From Pseudothermotoga thermarum DSM 5069 (GTDB lineage Bacteria; Thermotogota; Thermotogae; Thermotogales; DSM-5069): DNA of 64,000 nucleotides. The notes under the pieces were generated by a model, which was given only the letters and a program-made list of their open reading frames with translations, did no database searches and was not told the DNA's origin. Positions 8,413 to 17,211 of the stretch are shown here, in pieces. Made by a program: the position numbers and the translations under genes. Numbering within the stretch: position 1 is the stretch's first letter; every line of letters starts with the position of its first letter. The stretch lies in assembly GCF_000217815.1 (NCBI RefSeq), contig NC_015707.1:1228014-1292013 (forward strand), read 5' to 3'.

Positions 8413-10084
8413 TTCGATAATTGAGGGAGTAATAATTGTCGACAAGCAAGCAAGGGTGATTTACATCAACAAGCAAGCTTGCTTGCTTTTAGGAGTTGAT
8501 CAAAATCAAGTTTTAAATCGTTACGTTGTCGATGTGATACCAAATACCAGGCTTCACATAGTTGTTCAAACCGGGGTTCCTGAGTTCGATAGATTACAAG
8601 AGATCGGCTCCACAAAGATCATAACAAGCCGTGTGCCCATAAGGGACAAAAACGGTGAAGTCATAGCTGCTGCAGCTATTTTCAGGGATGTTACCAGCGT
8701 TCAAAAGATGGCTGAGGAAGTTACCAACTTAAAAGAAATCGAGGCCACGCTAAAAGCGATAATAGAATCCACAAGCGATGCCATATCTGTAGCCGATGCG
8801 GAGGGTAGAATTGTTCTTGTAAACAGTGCTTACACAAAGATCACCGGTTTTACAGCCCAAGAAGTTATAGGAAAGCCAGCAACCGTTGACATAGCTGAGG
8901 GAGAAAGTATGCACATAAAAGTCGCACAAACAAAACAACCGATATACGGAGCTCGTCTTCTTGTAGGTCCAACAAAGAAAGAAGTGATTGTAAACGTCAC
9001 ACCCCTTTTCGTCAAAGGCCAGTTCAAAGGAAGTGTTGCCGTCATACACGATGTTTCAGAAATAATGAGATTAACCAGGGAACTTGAAGAGGTAAAACGC
9101 TTGATAAGAAGAATGGGTGCAAAATACACCTTTGAAGACATCGTGGCTGTCAGCGAAAAGATGAAGGTTGCTTTGACGCAAGCCATGAAGGTTGCTCCAA
9201 CACCTGCGACGGTTCTTTTAAGAGGAGAAAGTGGCACAGGAAAAGAGCTTTTTGCACACGCTATACACAATGCTAGCGACCGAAAAGATAAACCTTTTAT
9301 CAGCGTCAACTGCGCAGCCATACCTGAATCGATTTTCGAATCCGAACTTTTTGGATACACCGCAGGAGCTTTCACGGGAGCTAGACGCGAGGGGAAAAAA
9401 GGTCTACTTGAAGAGGCAAACCACGGAACTATCTTTTTCGACGAAATAGGAAAAATGCCTCTTTCGGTTCAATCGAAATTGTTAAGATTCATTGAAAGCA
9501 AGGAGATTGTTCCAATTGGTGATACTAAACCTATCAAGGTGGACGTTAGGATAATAGCTTCGACAAACATGAATTTGGAAAAGATGGTTCAGGATGGTTC
9601 CTTCCTTCCGGATTTGTATTTCAGATTGAACGTTTTTCCGATTTTTCTTCCACCGCTCAGAGAAAGGAAGGAGGATATACCGCTGCTGGTTCAAAGGATA
9701 ATAAGGAAACTCAACCAGGAGTACGGAAGAACAGTGGAAGGAATTTCACCGGATGCACTTCACAAACTTTTGAATTACGACTGGCCCGGAAACGTTCGAG
9801 AACTTGAAAACGTCATTGGAAGGGCAATGATAAACATGGAACCTGATGAAAAATACATAAGAGCTCACCATCTTCCGCCTTTGAGAATCTCTTTTGCCAC
9901 AGCCGAGGTTTCAAAAATAGGCGATTTAAGGCAATTGGTTCGTGAGTACGAAAAAGGGTTAATAGCAAAAGCACTTGAAGAAAGTAATTGGAACGTACAG
10001 GAGGCTGCAAAAATACTTGGTTTGAGTGTTAGAACACTTTATTATAAAATGAAAATCTTGAATGTAAAAAGGAAAAGCAATTGA
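8378..10084 (+). CDS. Sigma-54-dependent activator with two PAS domains
   Basis: A 568-aa enhancer-binding protein. Two PAS sensor domains lie at about residues 5-110 and 120-225. The AAA+ domain (about 250-480) has Walker [16 protein letters not shown], the sigma-54 contact loop GAFTGA inside [15 protein letters not shown], Walker [12 protein letters not shown] and the arginine-finger region [17 protein letters not shown] Fis-type helix-turn-helix ends the protein ([20 protein letters not shown]). The intact GAFTGA implies a sigma-54 in the genome. The PAS pair suggests an intracellular ligand. Position just before a TetR-type regulator and the acyl-CoA gene set makes those genes the likely targets (inference). 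Start ATG 8378 overlaps rsmA. Confidence 0.92.
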   Translation: MLRQDLLEMVLDSIIEGVIIVDKQARVIYINKQACLLLGVDQNQVLNRYVVDVIPNTRLHIVVQTGVPEFDRLQEIGSTKIITSRVPIRDKNGEVIAAAAIFRDVTSVQKMAEEVTNLKEIEATLKAIIESTSDAISVADAEGRIVLVNSAYTKITGFTAQEVIGKPATVDIAEGESMHIKVAQTKQPIYGARLLVGPTKKEVIVNVTPLFVKGQFKGSVAVIHDVSEIMRLTRELEEVKRLIRRMGAKYTFEDIVAVSEKMKVALTQAMKVAPTPATVLLRGESGTGKELFAHAIHNASDRKDKPFISVNCAAIPESIFESELFGYTAGAFTGARREGKKGLLEEANHGTIFFDEIGKMPLSVQSKLLRFIESKEIVPIGDTKPIKVDVRIIASTNMNLEKMVQDGSFLPDLYFRLNVFPIFLPPLRERKEDIPLLVQRIIRKLNQEYGRTVEGISPDALHKLLNYDWPGNVRELENVIGRAMINMEPDEKYIRAHHLPPLRISFATAEVSKIGDLRQLVREYEKGLIAKALEESNWNVQEAAKILGLSVRTLYYKMKILNVKRKSN

Positions 10085-10093
10085 GCAGGTGAG

Positions 10094-11311
10094 ATGAACT
10101 TGAGAAGAAAACCAACACGGTCTGATGGCAAAAGAACTTTACAAAATCTTTTGAATTCAGCGTTGAAACTTTTTGCACTCTATGGTTATCACGGTGTATC
10201 AACACCGATGATAGCAAAAAAAGCCAACGTCAAAACTGCCACGTTTTATCAGTACTTCACGGATAAAGACGCTATCTACAAAAAGCTCCTTTCCAAAGCT
10301 ATTTTTTTATTTGAAAACAACATGAAACGTGTGGAAGGCAAATTGCTTGAAGATAGACTCAGAAAATTTGTTGAAAATTACCTTTTGTTTTTTGCCGAAA
10401 ATCCCGAATATTACAGAATCCTGCACGAAGCTGTGTACCTTAAAAAGAGAGTTTTTGAAAAAATTCAGAAGATACTTGATTCCACGGTAAATCAGATATG
10501 TCAGATTGATGATCCCATAGATCAAATGGTTTTACGTTGGTTTATCACAGGTCCAACAAGGTTTATTGCCATTTACAACTCGCTGAATTCAAACTACAAA
10601 GTTGATGAAAAAGTTGTCGAAGAAATTATCGATTTCACTTTGAATGGAATAGATCCAGACAACCATGAAGTGATGGATGAGGTTTTCAAAATAGATGTTA
10701 AACCTATAGCACTTGAAACTGCCACAACAAGAATGAAAATTCTACAAGCTGCCGAAAAACTTTTCGGAAGTCGAGGTTACAAAAACACTCAAGTGAGCGA
10801 TATAGCAAAAGCAGCTAGGGTTGCCAGTGGTACCGTCTACGTTTATTTCCAAAGCAAAGAACAAATTCTTGAAGAACTTGTGATGAGTACAAACAGAAAC
10901 TTGCGTTTAACGTTATCAACTGCGATCAAACGTTTTGAAGATCGCCGCGATGCCGAAATAGCTGGTTATTACACCTTTTTAAGGTTTTTCAGCCTTCACC
11001 GCAATATGTATTTGATAGTTCGTCAAGCAGAATTTTTCAATCCTGAAATTTCCCGAAATTATTACAGGAAAATTTTTGAAAGCTACCTCCCACCTTTGGA
11101 AAAGGCAATTTCAGCTGGTCAGTTTCGAAAAATTTCCCCTCAAACGCTTGCTCTAATTTTTATGGGAATAGGTCACTTCATGGGTGAGGATTTGGTCGTT
11201 AAAAACTACGCAAGCAATGTCGACGTGAAAGAACATCTCTTGAGGCTGTCGCTTTATATTTACAAAGGTTTGGCGGTGAAAGAAAAAGAAACATCAAGTT
11301 TGAAGAAGTAA
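10094..11311 (+). CDS. Tandem TetR-family regulator (two TetR units in one chain)
   Basis: A 405-aa protein about twice the usual TetR length, with two DNA-binding domains. The first (about residues 14-60) is LLNSALKLFALYGYHGVSTP followed by AKKANVKTATFYQYF. The second (about 212-258) is KILQAAEKLFGSRGYKNTQ followed by AKAARVASGTVYVYF. Each is followed by its own helical ligand/dimerisation region, so the protein looks like a fused TetR dimer. It begins 10 bases after the sigma-54 activator, with AGGTGAG before the ATG, and it precedes the acyl-CoA cluster. TetR regulators of this type often sense acyl-CoAs; that link is inference from the neighbours. Confidence 0.9.
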   Translation: MNLRRKPTRSDGKRTLQNLLNSALKLFALYGYHGVSTPMIAKKANVKTATFYQYFTDKDAIYKKLLSKAIFLFENNMKRVEGKLLEDRLRKFVENYLLFFAENPEYYRILHEAVYLKKRVFEKIQKILDSTVNQICQIDDPIDQMVLRWFITGPTRFIAIYNSLNSNYKVDEKVVEEIIDFTLNGIDPDNHEVMDEVFKIDVKPIALETATTRMKILQAAEKLFGSRGYKNTQVSDIAKAARVASGTVYVYFQSKEQILEELVMSTNRNLRLTLSTAIKRFEDRRDAEIAGYYTFLRFFSLHRNMYLIVRQAEFFNPEISRNYYRKIFESYLPPLEKAISAGQFRKISPQTLALIFMGIGHFMGEDLVVKNYASNVDVKEHLLRLSLYIYKGLAVKEKETSSLKK

Positions 11312-11355
11312 AAGTAAGAATCTCCCCACATTTTTCCAAAGAAATCTTTCTTAAA

Positions 11356-11379
11356 TGCCATTTTTTGCCAAAAATGCCG
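11356..11379. promoter_or_regulatory. Three phased TGCC units upstream of the acyl-CoA cluster
   Basis: TGCCA at 11356-11360 and 11366-11370 and TGCCG at 11375-11379 sit 9-10 bases apart, i.e. on one DNA face, in the 157-base leader between the TetR-type gene and the first KAS III-like gene. This may be an activator or repressor site. No convincing -10/-35 or -24/-12 promoter was found in the same leader. Confidence 0.25.
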
Positions 11380-11468
11380 AAAAATCATCCTTGATTTTAA
11401 CGTGACCAAAATGTTAAGCTTTCAAGCGAATCAACTATCAGATTTTAGATTTAAAAAGAGGTGACTTG

Positions 11469-12500
11469 ATGAGGGATCACGTTGGGATATTATCAATAGG
11501 TACTTATCTTCCTTCGAGATTTCTAACTGCAAAGGAACTGGCTGAGCAAACAGGCATTCCTGAGCAAGTTATCGTGGAGAAGATGGGGATCAAGAAAAAA
11601 TATATCCCTGGTCCAAATGACACAACTAGTTTCATGGGTATAATGGCGGCAAGAGAAGCCATAAAAAGGGCAGAAATCGATCCAAAGGAAATCGATGTTG
11701 TTATATGGAATGGTGCACAACACAAAGATTACCCTTGCTGGCTTGCTTCAACAAAAGTTGCTTACGAAATTGGTGCGACAAAAGCCTGGACTTTCGACAT
11801 GGAAGCCATGTGTGGTTCAATGATTGTCGGGCTTCAAGTTGCGCGTTCGTTGATGCTTTCTGAAAAGGATATCAACACCGTGATACTTGTCAGTGGTTAT
11901 AGAAACGTGGATTTGGTGAACGCTAAGAATAAAGCCACATCATTCATGTTTGACATAGGAACAAGCGGCTCTGCGGCGATAATCAGAAAAAACCTTGGCA
12001 AAAATGTGATCTTGGGAATCTCGAATATAGTGGATGGATCTTTTGCGGAAGATTGCATAATACCAGTCGGAGGGACAAAAAAGTGGCCGATGGTTCCAGA
12101 AGATCTTGAAAATTATTTCTTCCAGATAAAGGATCCAGAAAGTTTCAAAGAAAGACTTTCCAGTGTCACTTTAAAGAATTTCTACTTTGTGATTGACGAT
12201 GCCCTTAGAAAAAGCAATTTGAGCAGGAAAGATATCGATTATCTTGCAATACTTCACTTCAAGCGTTCCGCACACTACGAAGTTCTCAAAGAACTTGGGT
12301 TGGATGAATCAAAGACTACTTATCTTGAAGAATACGGTCACATGGGCCAAAACGACCAAATATTCTCAATAGAAGAGGGATTGAAAAGCGGAAAAATCAA
12401 GGAAGGATCTGTTGTAGTTTTGGTAGGAGCAGGTGTGGGCTGGACGTGGAATGCAGCCGTTGTAAGATGGGGAAAAGCCGTTGAACCAACTTGTTGGTAA
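11469..12500 (+). CDS. KAS III-like condensing enzyme A (thiolase superfamily)
   Basis: A 343-aa protein of the FabH / KAS III type. The nucleophilic cysteine is Cys115 in DMEAMCGSMIVGL, the usual position. A His is present in AILHFKRSAHYEV, and the normal GNTS-type Asn region reads EYGHMGQNDQIF, with an Asn one step along. KAS III enzymes condense an acyl-CoA with malonyl-ACP. Here, beside a CoA-transferase, SDR and thiolase and away from fab genes, a role in CoA-linked chemistry (OleA-, HMG-CoA synthase- or keto-acyl-transfer-like) is more likely than fatty acid initiation. ATG 11469 follows AGAGGTGAC. The downstream CoA-transferase begins 15 bases later. Confidence 0.8.
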   Translation: MRDHVGILSIGTYLPSRFLTAKELAEQTGIPEQVIVEKMGIKKKYIPGPNDTTSFMGIMAAREAIKRAEIDPKEIDVVIWNGAQHKDYPCWLASTKVAYEIGATKAWTFDMEAMCGSMIVGLQVARSLMLSEKDINTVILVSGYRNVDLVNAKNKATSFMFDIGTSGSAAIIRKNLGKNVILGISNIVDGSFAEDCIIPVGGTKKWPMVPEDLENYFFQIKDPESFKERLSSVTLKNFYFVIDDALRKSNLSRKDIDYLAILHFKRSAHYEVLKELGLDESKTTYLEEYGHMGQNDQIFSIEEGLKSGKIKEGSVVVLVGAGVGWTWNAAVVRWGKAVEPTCW

Positions 12501-12515
12501 AGGAGGTCTAGAGGG

Positions 12516-13820
12516 ATGGATTACAAGGACCTTTATAAATCCAAACTAACCGATATTGACTCGATTTTAAAGTTGGTACATTCCAACAGCACCGTTGTGG
12601 TAGGTATGACACCTTGTGAGCCTAAGCTTTTTCTTAGAAATCTTCACAAGGTAGCGGATCAAGTTGAAAACGTTACTGTATTCACCTGTTTGAACACAGA
12701 GCCTTATCCATTCTATCTAGACGAAAAATATTCAAAAGCTTTTACAAATGCCTCTTGGTATTTTGGCCCTTCCAACAGAGAAGCAGTCAAATCAGGTTAT
12801 GGAACGGTCAGCTATGTTCCAAACAATTTGCACCAGGCTGGAACGAATTTGCTCGAAAGCCGCTCGGTTGATTTGTTTGTTGGAGTTGCTTCACCCATGG
12901 ATAAAAATGGCTTTTTAACGTTATCAGTATCTGTTGTTTACGAGAAGGACGTTGTCGAAAAAGCGAAAAAGATTGTTCTTGAGGTAAACCCAAAGGCACC
13001 GAGAACTCATGGAGATACTCAGATACACATAAAAGATGTTGATTACATAGTAGAAGTTGATTACGATCTTCCAGAAGTCGAATTGATTGAACCTACAGAG
13101 GTTGAAGCAAAAATAGCTCAGCATATAAGTGAACTTGTGGAAGATGGTTCAACTTTGCAGCTTGGTATCGGTGGAATACCAAACGCTGTGGCAAAGTTTT
13201 TGATGAACAAACACGATATAGGTATTCACACAGAGATGTTCACCGAATCGATGATAGATCTATTCGAAGCTGGTGTGATAACGAACAAAAAGAAGTCTTT
13301 GTGGCCTGGAAAGTTTGTCTGTGCTTTCGCATTTGGAACCAAGAGAATGTACAGTTTTGTAGATGATAATCCTGCTGTTTTTTTCCTAAGAGGAAGGTAT
13401 GTCAACGATCCTTACGTTATAGCTCAAAATGAGAAGATGGTGAGTATAAACACCGCTTTGATGGTCGATTTAACTGGAAACGTCTGCTCGGAAGCTCTTG
13501 GAACCAATCATTACAGCGGTACAGGTGGACAACTTGATACTCACCGTGGGGCGGTGAAAAGCAAGGGTGGAAAAGGCATAATAGCACTAAGATCAACTGC
13601 AAAGGGTGGAACAGTTTCGACAATCGTGCCACTTCTTCCACTTGGTTCACCGGTAACTGTTCCAAGACAGGAGATTGACTACGTTGTTACCGAATACGGT
13701 GTGGCTTGGCTTAGGGGAAAAACTGTGCGAGAAAGAGCCGAAGCGCTTATATCAATTGCGCATCCAGATTTTAGGTCGTGGTTGATGGAGGAGGCCAGAA
13801 AGCTGGGATTAATTATTTAA
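12516..13820 (+). CDS. Acetyl-CoA hydrolase/transferase family (4-hydroxybutyrate/butyrate CoA-transferase-like)
   Basis: A 434-aa family I CoA-transferase of the AbfT/Cat1 type. These enzymes move CoA between acetyl-CoA and a carboxylic acid through a glutamyl-CoA thioester. The N-terminal half has FVGVASPMDKNGFLTLS and LEVNPKAPRTHGD. The C-terminal half has LQLGIGGIPNAVAKFL, the catalytic Glu (about residue 240) in IGIHTEMFTES, and GTGGQLDTHRGA. It probably activates the imported acid in this cluster at the expense of acetyl-CoA. AAAGGAGGTCTAGAGGG precedes the ATG. The exact acid substrate cannot be read from the sequence. Confidence 0.87.
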   Translation: MDYKDLYKSKLTDIDSILKLVHSNSTVVVGMTPCEPKLFLRNLHKVADQVENVTVFTCLNTEPYPFYLDEKYSKAFTNASWYFGPSNREAVKSGYGTVSYVPNNLHQAGTNLLESRSVDLFVGVASPMDKNGFLTLSVSVVYEKDVVEKAKKIVLEVNPKAPRTHGDTQIHIKDVDYIVEVDYDLPEVELIEPTEVEAKIAQHISELVEDGSTLQLGIGGIPNAVAKFLMNKHDIGIHTEMFTESMIDLFEAGVITNKKKSLWPGKFVCAFAFGTKRMYSFVDDNPAVFFLRGRYVNDPYVIAQNEKMVSINTALMVDLTGNVCSEALGTNHYSGTGGQLDTHRGAVKSKGGKGIIALRSTAKGGTVSTIVPLLPLGSPVTVPRQEIDYVVTEYGVAWLRGKTVRERAEALISIAHPDFRSWLMEEARKLGLII

Positions 13821-13870
13821 GCTTAATAAGATTGGTGTTATCAAATTTTGTTTTTATGGATTAAAAAATA

Positions 13871-13887
13871 AGTTTATTAGATAAACT
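13871..13887. promoter_or_regulatory. Perfect 7-bp inverted repeat, candidate operator
   Basis: AGTTTAT-TAG-ATAAACT lies in the 160-base gap between the CoA-transferase and the SDR gene. The size and symmetry suit a TetR-type operator, and the cluster encodes a tandem TetR protein. It does not look like a terminator: the stem is AT-rich and no T-run follows. Confidence 0.4.
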
Positions 13888-13980
13888 CAAAAAGCACGAC
13901 ACGATTCAAAGATGATAAGATAGTTTTTGTCGAACGGGTGATTGAAAAAATTTAAAAAGTACAGAAAAGGGGTGAACAAA

Positions 13981-14727
13981 ATGAGGCTAGAAGGAAAAGT
14001 TTGTATCATCACAGGAGCGGCAAGTGGGATTGGTAAGGCGGCGTCACTTTTGTTTGCAAAAGAAGGTGCGGTGGTCTGTGCTTGCGATGTTTCGAAAGAA
14101 GCACTCGAAAATTTAGTTCAAGAGGCAAGTGGACTTGCCGGAAAGGTTGATCCATACGTTCTAGATGTCACAAACCGCGAACAAGTTTCCAAAGTCGTTG
14201 AGGAAATAGTCAACAAGTATGGAAAAATCGACGTTCTTGTCAACAACGCTGGTATAACAAGGGACGCTCTGCTTTTGAAAATGACCGAAGAAGAGTGGGA
14301 TGCAGTTATAAACGTCAATTTGAAAGGAGTTTTCAACATGACACAAGCAGTCGCACCCCACATGATCAAAGCCGGCAAAGGTTCAATAATAAACACATCT
14401 TCCGTCGTTGGTATATACGGCAACATAGGACAGACAAATTATGCTGCCACGAAAGCCGGTGTGATTGGAATGACAAAAACATGGGCGAAGGAACTTGCAA
14501 GAAAAGGAGCGCAAATAAGGGTTAACGCAGTTGCACCTGGTTTTATAAAAACACCAATGACCGAAAAGGTTCCAGAGAAAATCATCGAAGCCGTTTTGGC
14601 TAGAACACCACTTGCAAGGATGGGTACACCGGAAGAAGTTGCTTACGTTTACCTTTTCTTGGCAAGTGATGAATCATCTTACGTGACTGGTCAAGTCATA
14701 GGTGTGGACGGAGGACTTGTGATTTAA
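13981..14727 (+). CDS. SDR-family 3-hydroxyacyl-CoA / 3-oxoacyl reductase (FabG/PhaB type)
   Basis: A 248-aa classical short-chain dehydrogenase with all catalytic elements: cofactor motif TGAASGIG at residues 11-18, NNAG at 88-91, Ser about 140, Tyr154 and Lys158 in YAATK. The second beta strand ends in ...CACDVS. An Asp at this point (Asp36) normally binds the adenosine ribose hydroxyls and favours NAD(H) over NADP(H). That would suit oxidation of a 3-hydroxyacyl-CoA rather than fatty acid synthesis (inference). The frame is open from 13942, but ATG 13981 is preceded by AAAAGGGGTGA and matches the family start. It sits just upstream of the thiolase. Confidence 0.88.
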   Translation: MRLEGKVCIITGAASGIGKAASLLFAKEGAVVCACDVSKEALENLVQEASGLAGKVDPYVLDVTNREQVSKVVEEIVNKYGKIDVLVNNAGITRDALLLKMTEEEWDAVINVNLKGVFNMTQAVAPHMIKAGKGSIINTSSVVGIYGNIGQTNYAATKAGVIGMTKTWAKELARKGAQIRVNAVAPGFIKTPMTEKVPEKIIEAVLARTPLARMGTPEEVAYVYLFLASDESSYVTGQVIGVDGGLVI

Positions 14728-14758
14728 AAAATAGCTGTTTGAAAGAGGTGTTAGGCAA

Positions 14759-15967
14759 ATGAGAAAAGTTTACATAGTTGGTGCCAAAAGAACAGCGATA
14801 GGCACTTTTGGTGGTTCTTTGAAAGACGTACCAGCTGTTCAACTTGGTGTGGTGGCGGCCAAGGCGGCGATGGAACAAGCTGGTATAAAACCTGAGATGG
14901 TGGATGAAACGATTGTAGGTTGTATTCTTACAGCTGGACAAGGAATGGGACCTGGAAGGCAAGTTTCGATTTACTCAGGCATACCAGTTGAAAAACCAGC
15001 TTACACTGTGAACATGCTCTGTGGCTCTGGCATGAAAGCGCTCATGATCGGTGCCATAGATATCATGGTTGGAGAAGCTGAAATCGTACTTGCAGGTGGA
15101 ATTGAAAACATGTCTATGGCCCCGTATTTGCTGCCAAGAGCAAGGTTTGGATACAGGCTTGGAAATGGAGAGATCATCGACCACATGGTTTTTGATGGCT
15201 TAACAGATGCTTTCAACATGTACCACATGGGGATTACAGCCGAAAACCTTGCAGAAATGTACAAAATAACCAGAGAGGAGCAAGATCTGTTTGCTTACAA
15301 AAGCCAAATGAAAGCCAAGAAGGCTATTGAAACAGGTAGGTTCAAAGACGAAATAGTTGCAGTGGTGATAAAAGACAAAAAAGGCGACAAAGTTTTCGAT
15401 ACCGATGAACATCCAAGGTTTGACACAACATTGGAAGCCTTAGCCAAGCTCAAACCTGTTTTTAAACCAGATGGGACAATAACTGCTGGCAACGCGTCTG
15501 GGATAAACGACGGTGCTTCGATGACCGTTTTGGCAAGTGAGGATGCTGTGAAAAAGTATGGGTTAAAACCGCTTGCAGAAGTGATTTCCTTTGCGCAACA
15601 CGGAGTAGATCCAAAGATAATGGGTATAGGGCCTGTTGGAGCTATAAGAAAAGCTTTGGAAAAGGCGAAATTGAATCTTAAAGAAGATATAGCATTAGTT
15701 GAGCTGAACGAAGCTTTTGCTGCGCAAAGTTTAGCAGTTTTGAAGGAGTTGAAGAAGGAGCATGGTATCGATGACGATTGGATAGAGGAACGAGTGAATG
15801 TGAATGGTGGGGCGATCGCTTTAGGACATCCGATAGGAGCAAGTGGAAATAGAATAATAGTCACTCTTTTGTACGAAATGAAAAAAAGACAAGTTGAATT
15901 TGGTTTGGCAAGCTTGTGCATAGGCGGTGGTATGGGTACTGCGGTGATAATAAGAAATGTTGAATAA
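14759..15967 (+). CDS. Acetyl-CoA C-acetyltransferase (thiolase)
   Basis: A 402-aa degradative/biosynthetic thiolase. The nucleophilic Cys88 is in VNMLCGSGMKA, the His loop is GGAIALGHPIGASGNRI, and the second Cys lies in the C-terminal SLCIGGGMGTAVII. The reaction is 3-ketoacyl-CoA plus CoA to acyl-CoA plus acetyl-CoA, or the reverse condensation of two acetyl-CoA. After the SDR gene, it would accept the 3-ketoacyl-CoA made there. AGAGGTG lies before the ATG. The spacing of 31 bases to the SDR gene and the short gap to the binding-protein gene indicate one operon. Confidence 0.93.
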   Translation: MRKVYIVGAKRTAIGTFGGSLKDVPAVQLGVVAAKAAMEQAGIKPEMVDETIVGCILTAGQGMGPGRQVSIYSGIPVEKPAYTVNMLCGSGMKALMIGAIDIMVGEAEIVLAGGIENMSMAPYLLPRARFGYRLGNGEIIDHMVFDGLTDAFNMYHMGITAENLAEMYKITREEQDLFAYKSQMKAKKAIETGRFKDEIVAVVIKDKKGDKVFDTDEHPRFDTTLEALAKLKPVFKPDGTITAGNASGINDGASMTVLASEDAVKKYGLKPLAEVISFAQHGVDPKIMGIGPVGAIRKALEKAKLNLKEDIALVELNEAFAAQSLAVLKELKKEHGIDDDWIEERVNVNGGAIALGHPIGASGNRIIVTLLYEMKKRQVEFGLASLCIGGGMGTAVIIRNVE

Positions 15968-16005
15968 CGTTGAATAACCAAAAATCTTTTAAAGGAGGTG
16001 TTTTT

Positions 16006-17166
16006 ATGAAGAGGTTTGCTGTGTTGGCTCTTGCTCTCATTGTTGCCTTGGTGTTTGCAGAAGTTGGAGTTTATCCAGACAAAATAGTTGTTGGAACCTT
16101 TCAGGCTCTTTCTGGTCCTTACGCAATAATAGGGCAAGAAATGTCAAAGGGAATGCAGGCTTATTTCAACTGGGTAAACAAAAACGGCGGTGTTTATGGT
16201 CGAAAAATTGAGCTCATAATTGCAGATGATCAACTCAATCCCGCAAAAACAGTTGTAGAGGTCAAAAGACTTGTTGAATCCGACAAGGTTTTCGCAATAG
16301 TTGGCGGACTTGGAACATATGGCTGTCTGGCTGTAATGGATTATCTGGAGCAAAACAAAGTACCGTTTGTTTACCAAGGTGCTGGAACCAGTCTTTTGGT
16401 CGTCCCACCGAAAAGGTACATCTTCGGCGTTCAACCAGATTACACACTCGAAGGACAACTTATAGCAAAATTCTTGGTTGAAAATCTTGGAAAAAAGAGA
16501 ATAGCAATTCTTTACATGTCCAACGACGTTGGTGAGGAAGGTAGAGCCGCTGTAAAACTCAGACTTGAAAAGTACAATATGAAACCCGTTCTCGAGATAG
16601 GTTATAACCCTGCTGAGACAGATTACAGTGCCTTGGCTGTGAGAGTTCTTGGCGCAAATCCAGATGCAATAGTTATATACGGCTTTATAACCGACACAAT
16701 CAGATGGATTAAAACACTTAGAGACTACGGCGTGAAAAGCGATATAGTCTCAACCTATGCCAACGCCGATCCTAGCTTCATCACACTTGGTGGAAAATAC
16801 GTTGAAGGCGTTTATCTGACAGGTTGGGTTCCACTTGCAACCCCAGATCGTCCGGAATTCTTCAGAGACTACCAAAGAGCTGTTGCTATATACCAAGAGA
16901 CCTTCCCAGATGCAGTGATGTCTTCTTATGCTGTGGCTGGCTTTATAGCAGCTGAGGTTTTCGTAGAAGGTTTGCTCAGGGCAGGTCCAGATCTTACAAG
17001 AGAAAAACTTGTCGAAGCTTTGGAAACCTTTAAAAACTGGAATGGAATTTTGGCAAAAGACATAACCTGGGGACCTGGTCAAAGACGTGGAAAAACAACC
17101 ATGTACTTCATGAGAATTGAAAACGGTATGTTTGTCGCAAAGACGGATTTGATAGGACTCGAATAA
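16006..17166 (+). CDS. livJ: LIV-type ABC transporter, substrate-binding protein
   Basis: A 386-aa periplasmic binding protein of the branched-chain amino acid (HAAT, type I) class. It has a signal peptide MKRFAVLALALIVALVFAEV with no lipobox Cys. The mature part opens with KIVVGTFQALSGPYAIIGQE and contains GVYGRKIELIIADDQLNPAK and FAIVGGLGTYGCLA, as usual for this family. Such proteins bind branched-chain amino acids but also aromatic and aliphatic acids, amides and urea. Neighbouring CoA enzymes point to a carboxylate or its ester (inference). ATG 16006 has AAAGGAGGTG nine bases upstream; the frame is open earlier but without SD. A hairpin follows the gene. Confidence 0.93.
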   Translation: MKRFAVLALALIVALVFAEVGVYPDKIVVGTFQALSGPYAIIGQEMSKGMQAYFNWVNKNGGVYGRKIELIIADDQLNPAKTVVEVKRLVESDKVFAIVGGLGTYGCLAVMDYLEQNKVPFVYQGAGTSLLVVPPKRYIFGVQPDYTLEGQLIAKFLVENLGKKRIAILYMSNDVGEEGRAAVKLRLEKYNMKPVLEIGYNPAETDYSALAVRVLGANPDAIVIYGFITDTIRWIKTLRDYGVKSDIVSTYANADPSFITLGGKYVEGVYLTGWVPLATPDRPEFFRDYQRAVAIYQETFPDAVMSSYAVAGFIAAEVFVEGLLRAGPDLTREKLVEALETFKNWNGILAKDITWGPGQRRGKTTMYFMRIENGMFVAKTDLIGLE

Positions 17167-17170
17167 TAAG

Positions 17171-17195
17171 GCTGGGGGCTACGCCCCCGGCTTTT
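17171..17195 (+). terminator. Attenuating hairpin between livJ and livG
   Basis: GCTGGGGGC (17171-17179), loop TAC, GCCCCCGGC (17183-17191) forms a 9-bp stem with one G-U pair, followed by TTTTG. The short T-run suggests partial termination, giving more binding protein than transporter. Confidence 0.7.
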
Positions 17196-17211
17196 GTGGG
17201 GGTTGTTGGCT

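Noticed and set aside
11356-11376. Sigma-54-like GG/GC pattern on the minus strand (TTGGCAAAAAATGGCA)
   Set aside because: The spacing between GG and GC is nine bases rather than ten, and it points into the TetR gene instead of the acyl-CoA genes.
13821-13980. Terminator or riboswitch in the gap before the SDR gene
   Set aside because: No GC-rich stem with T-run and no recognisable aptamer; only the small palindrome at 13871 stands out.
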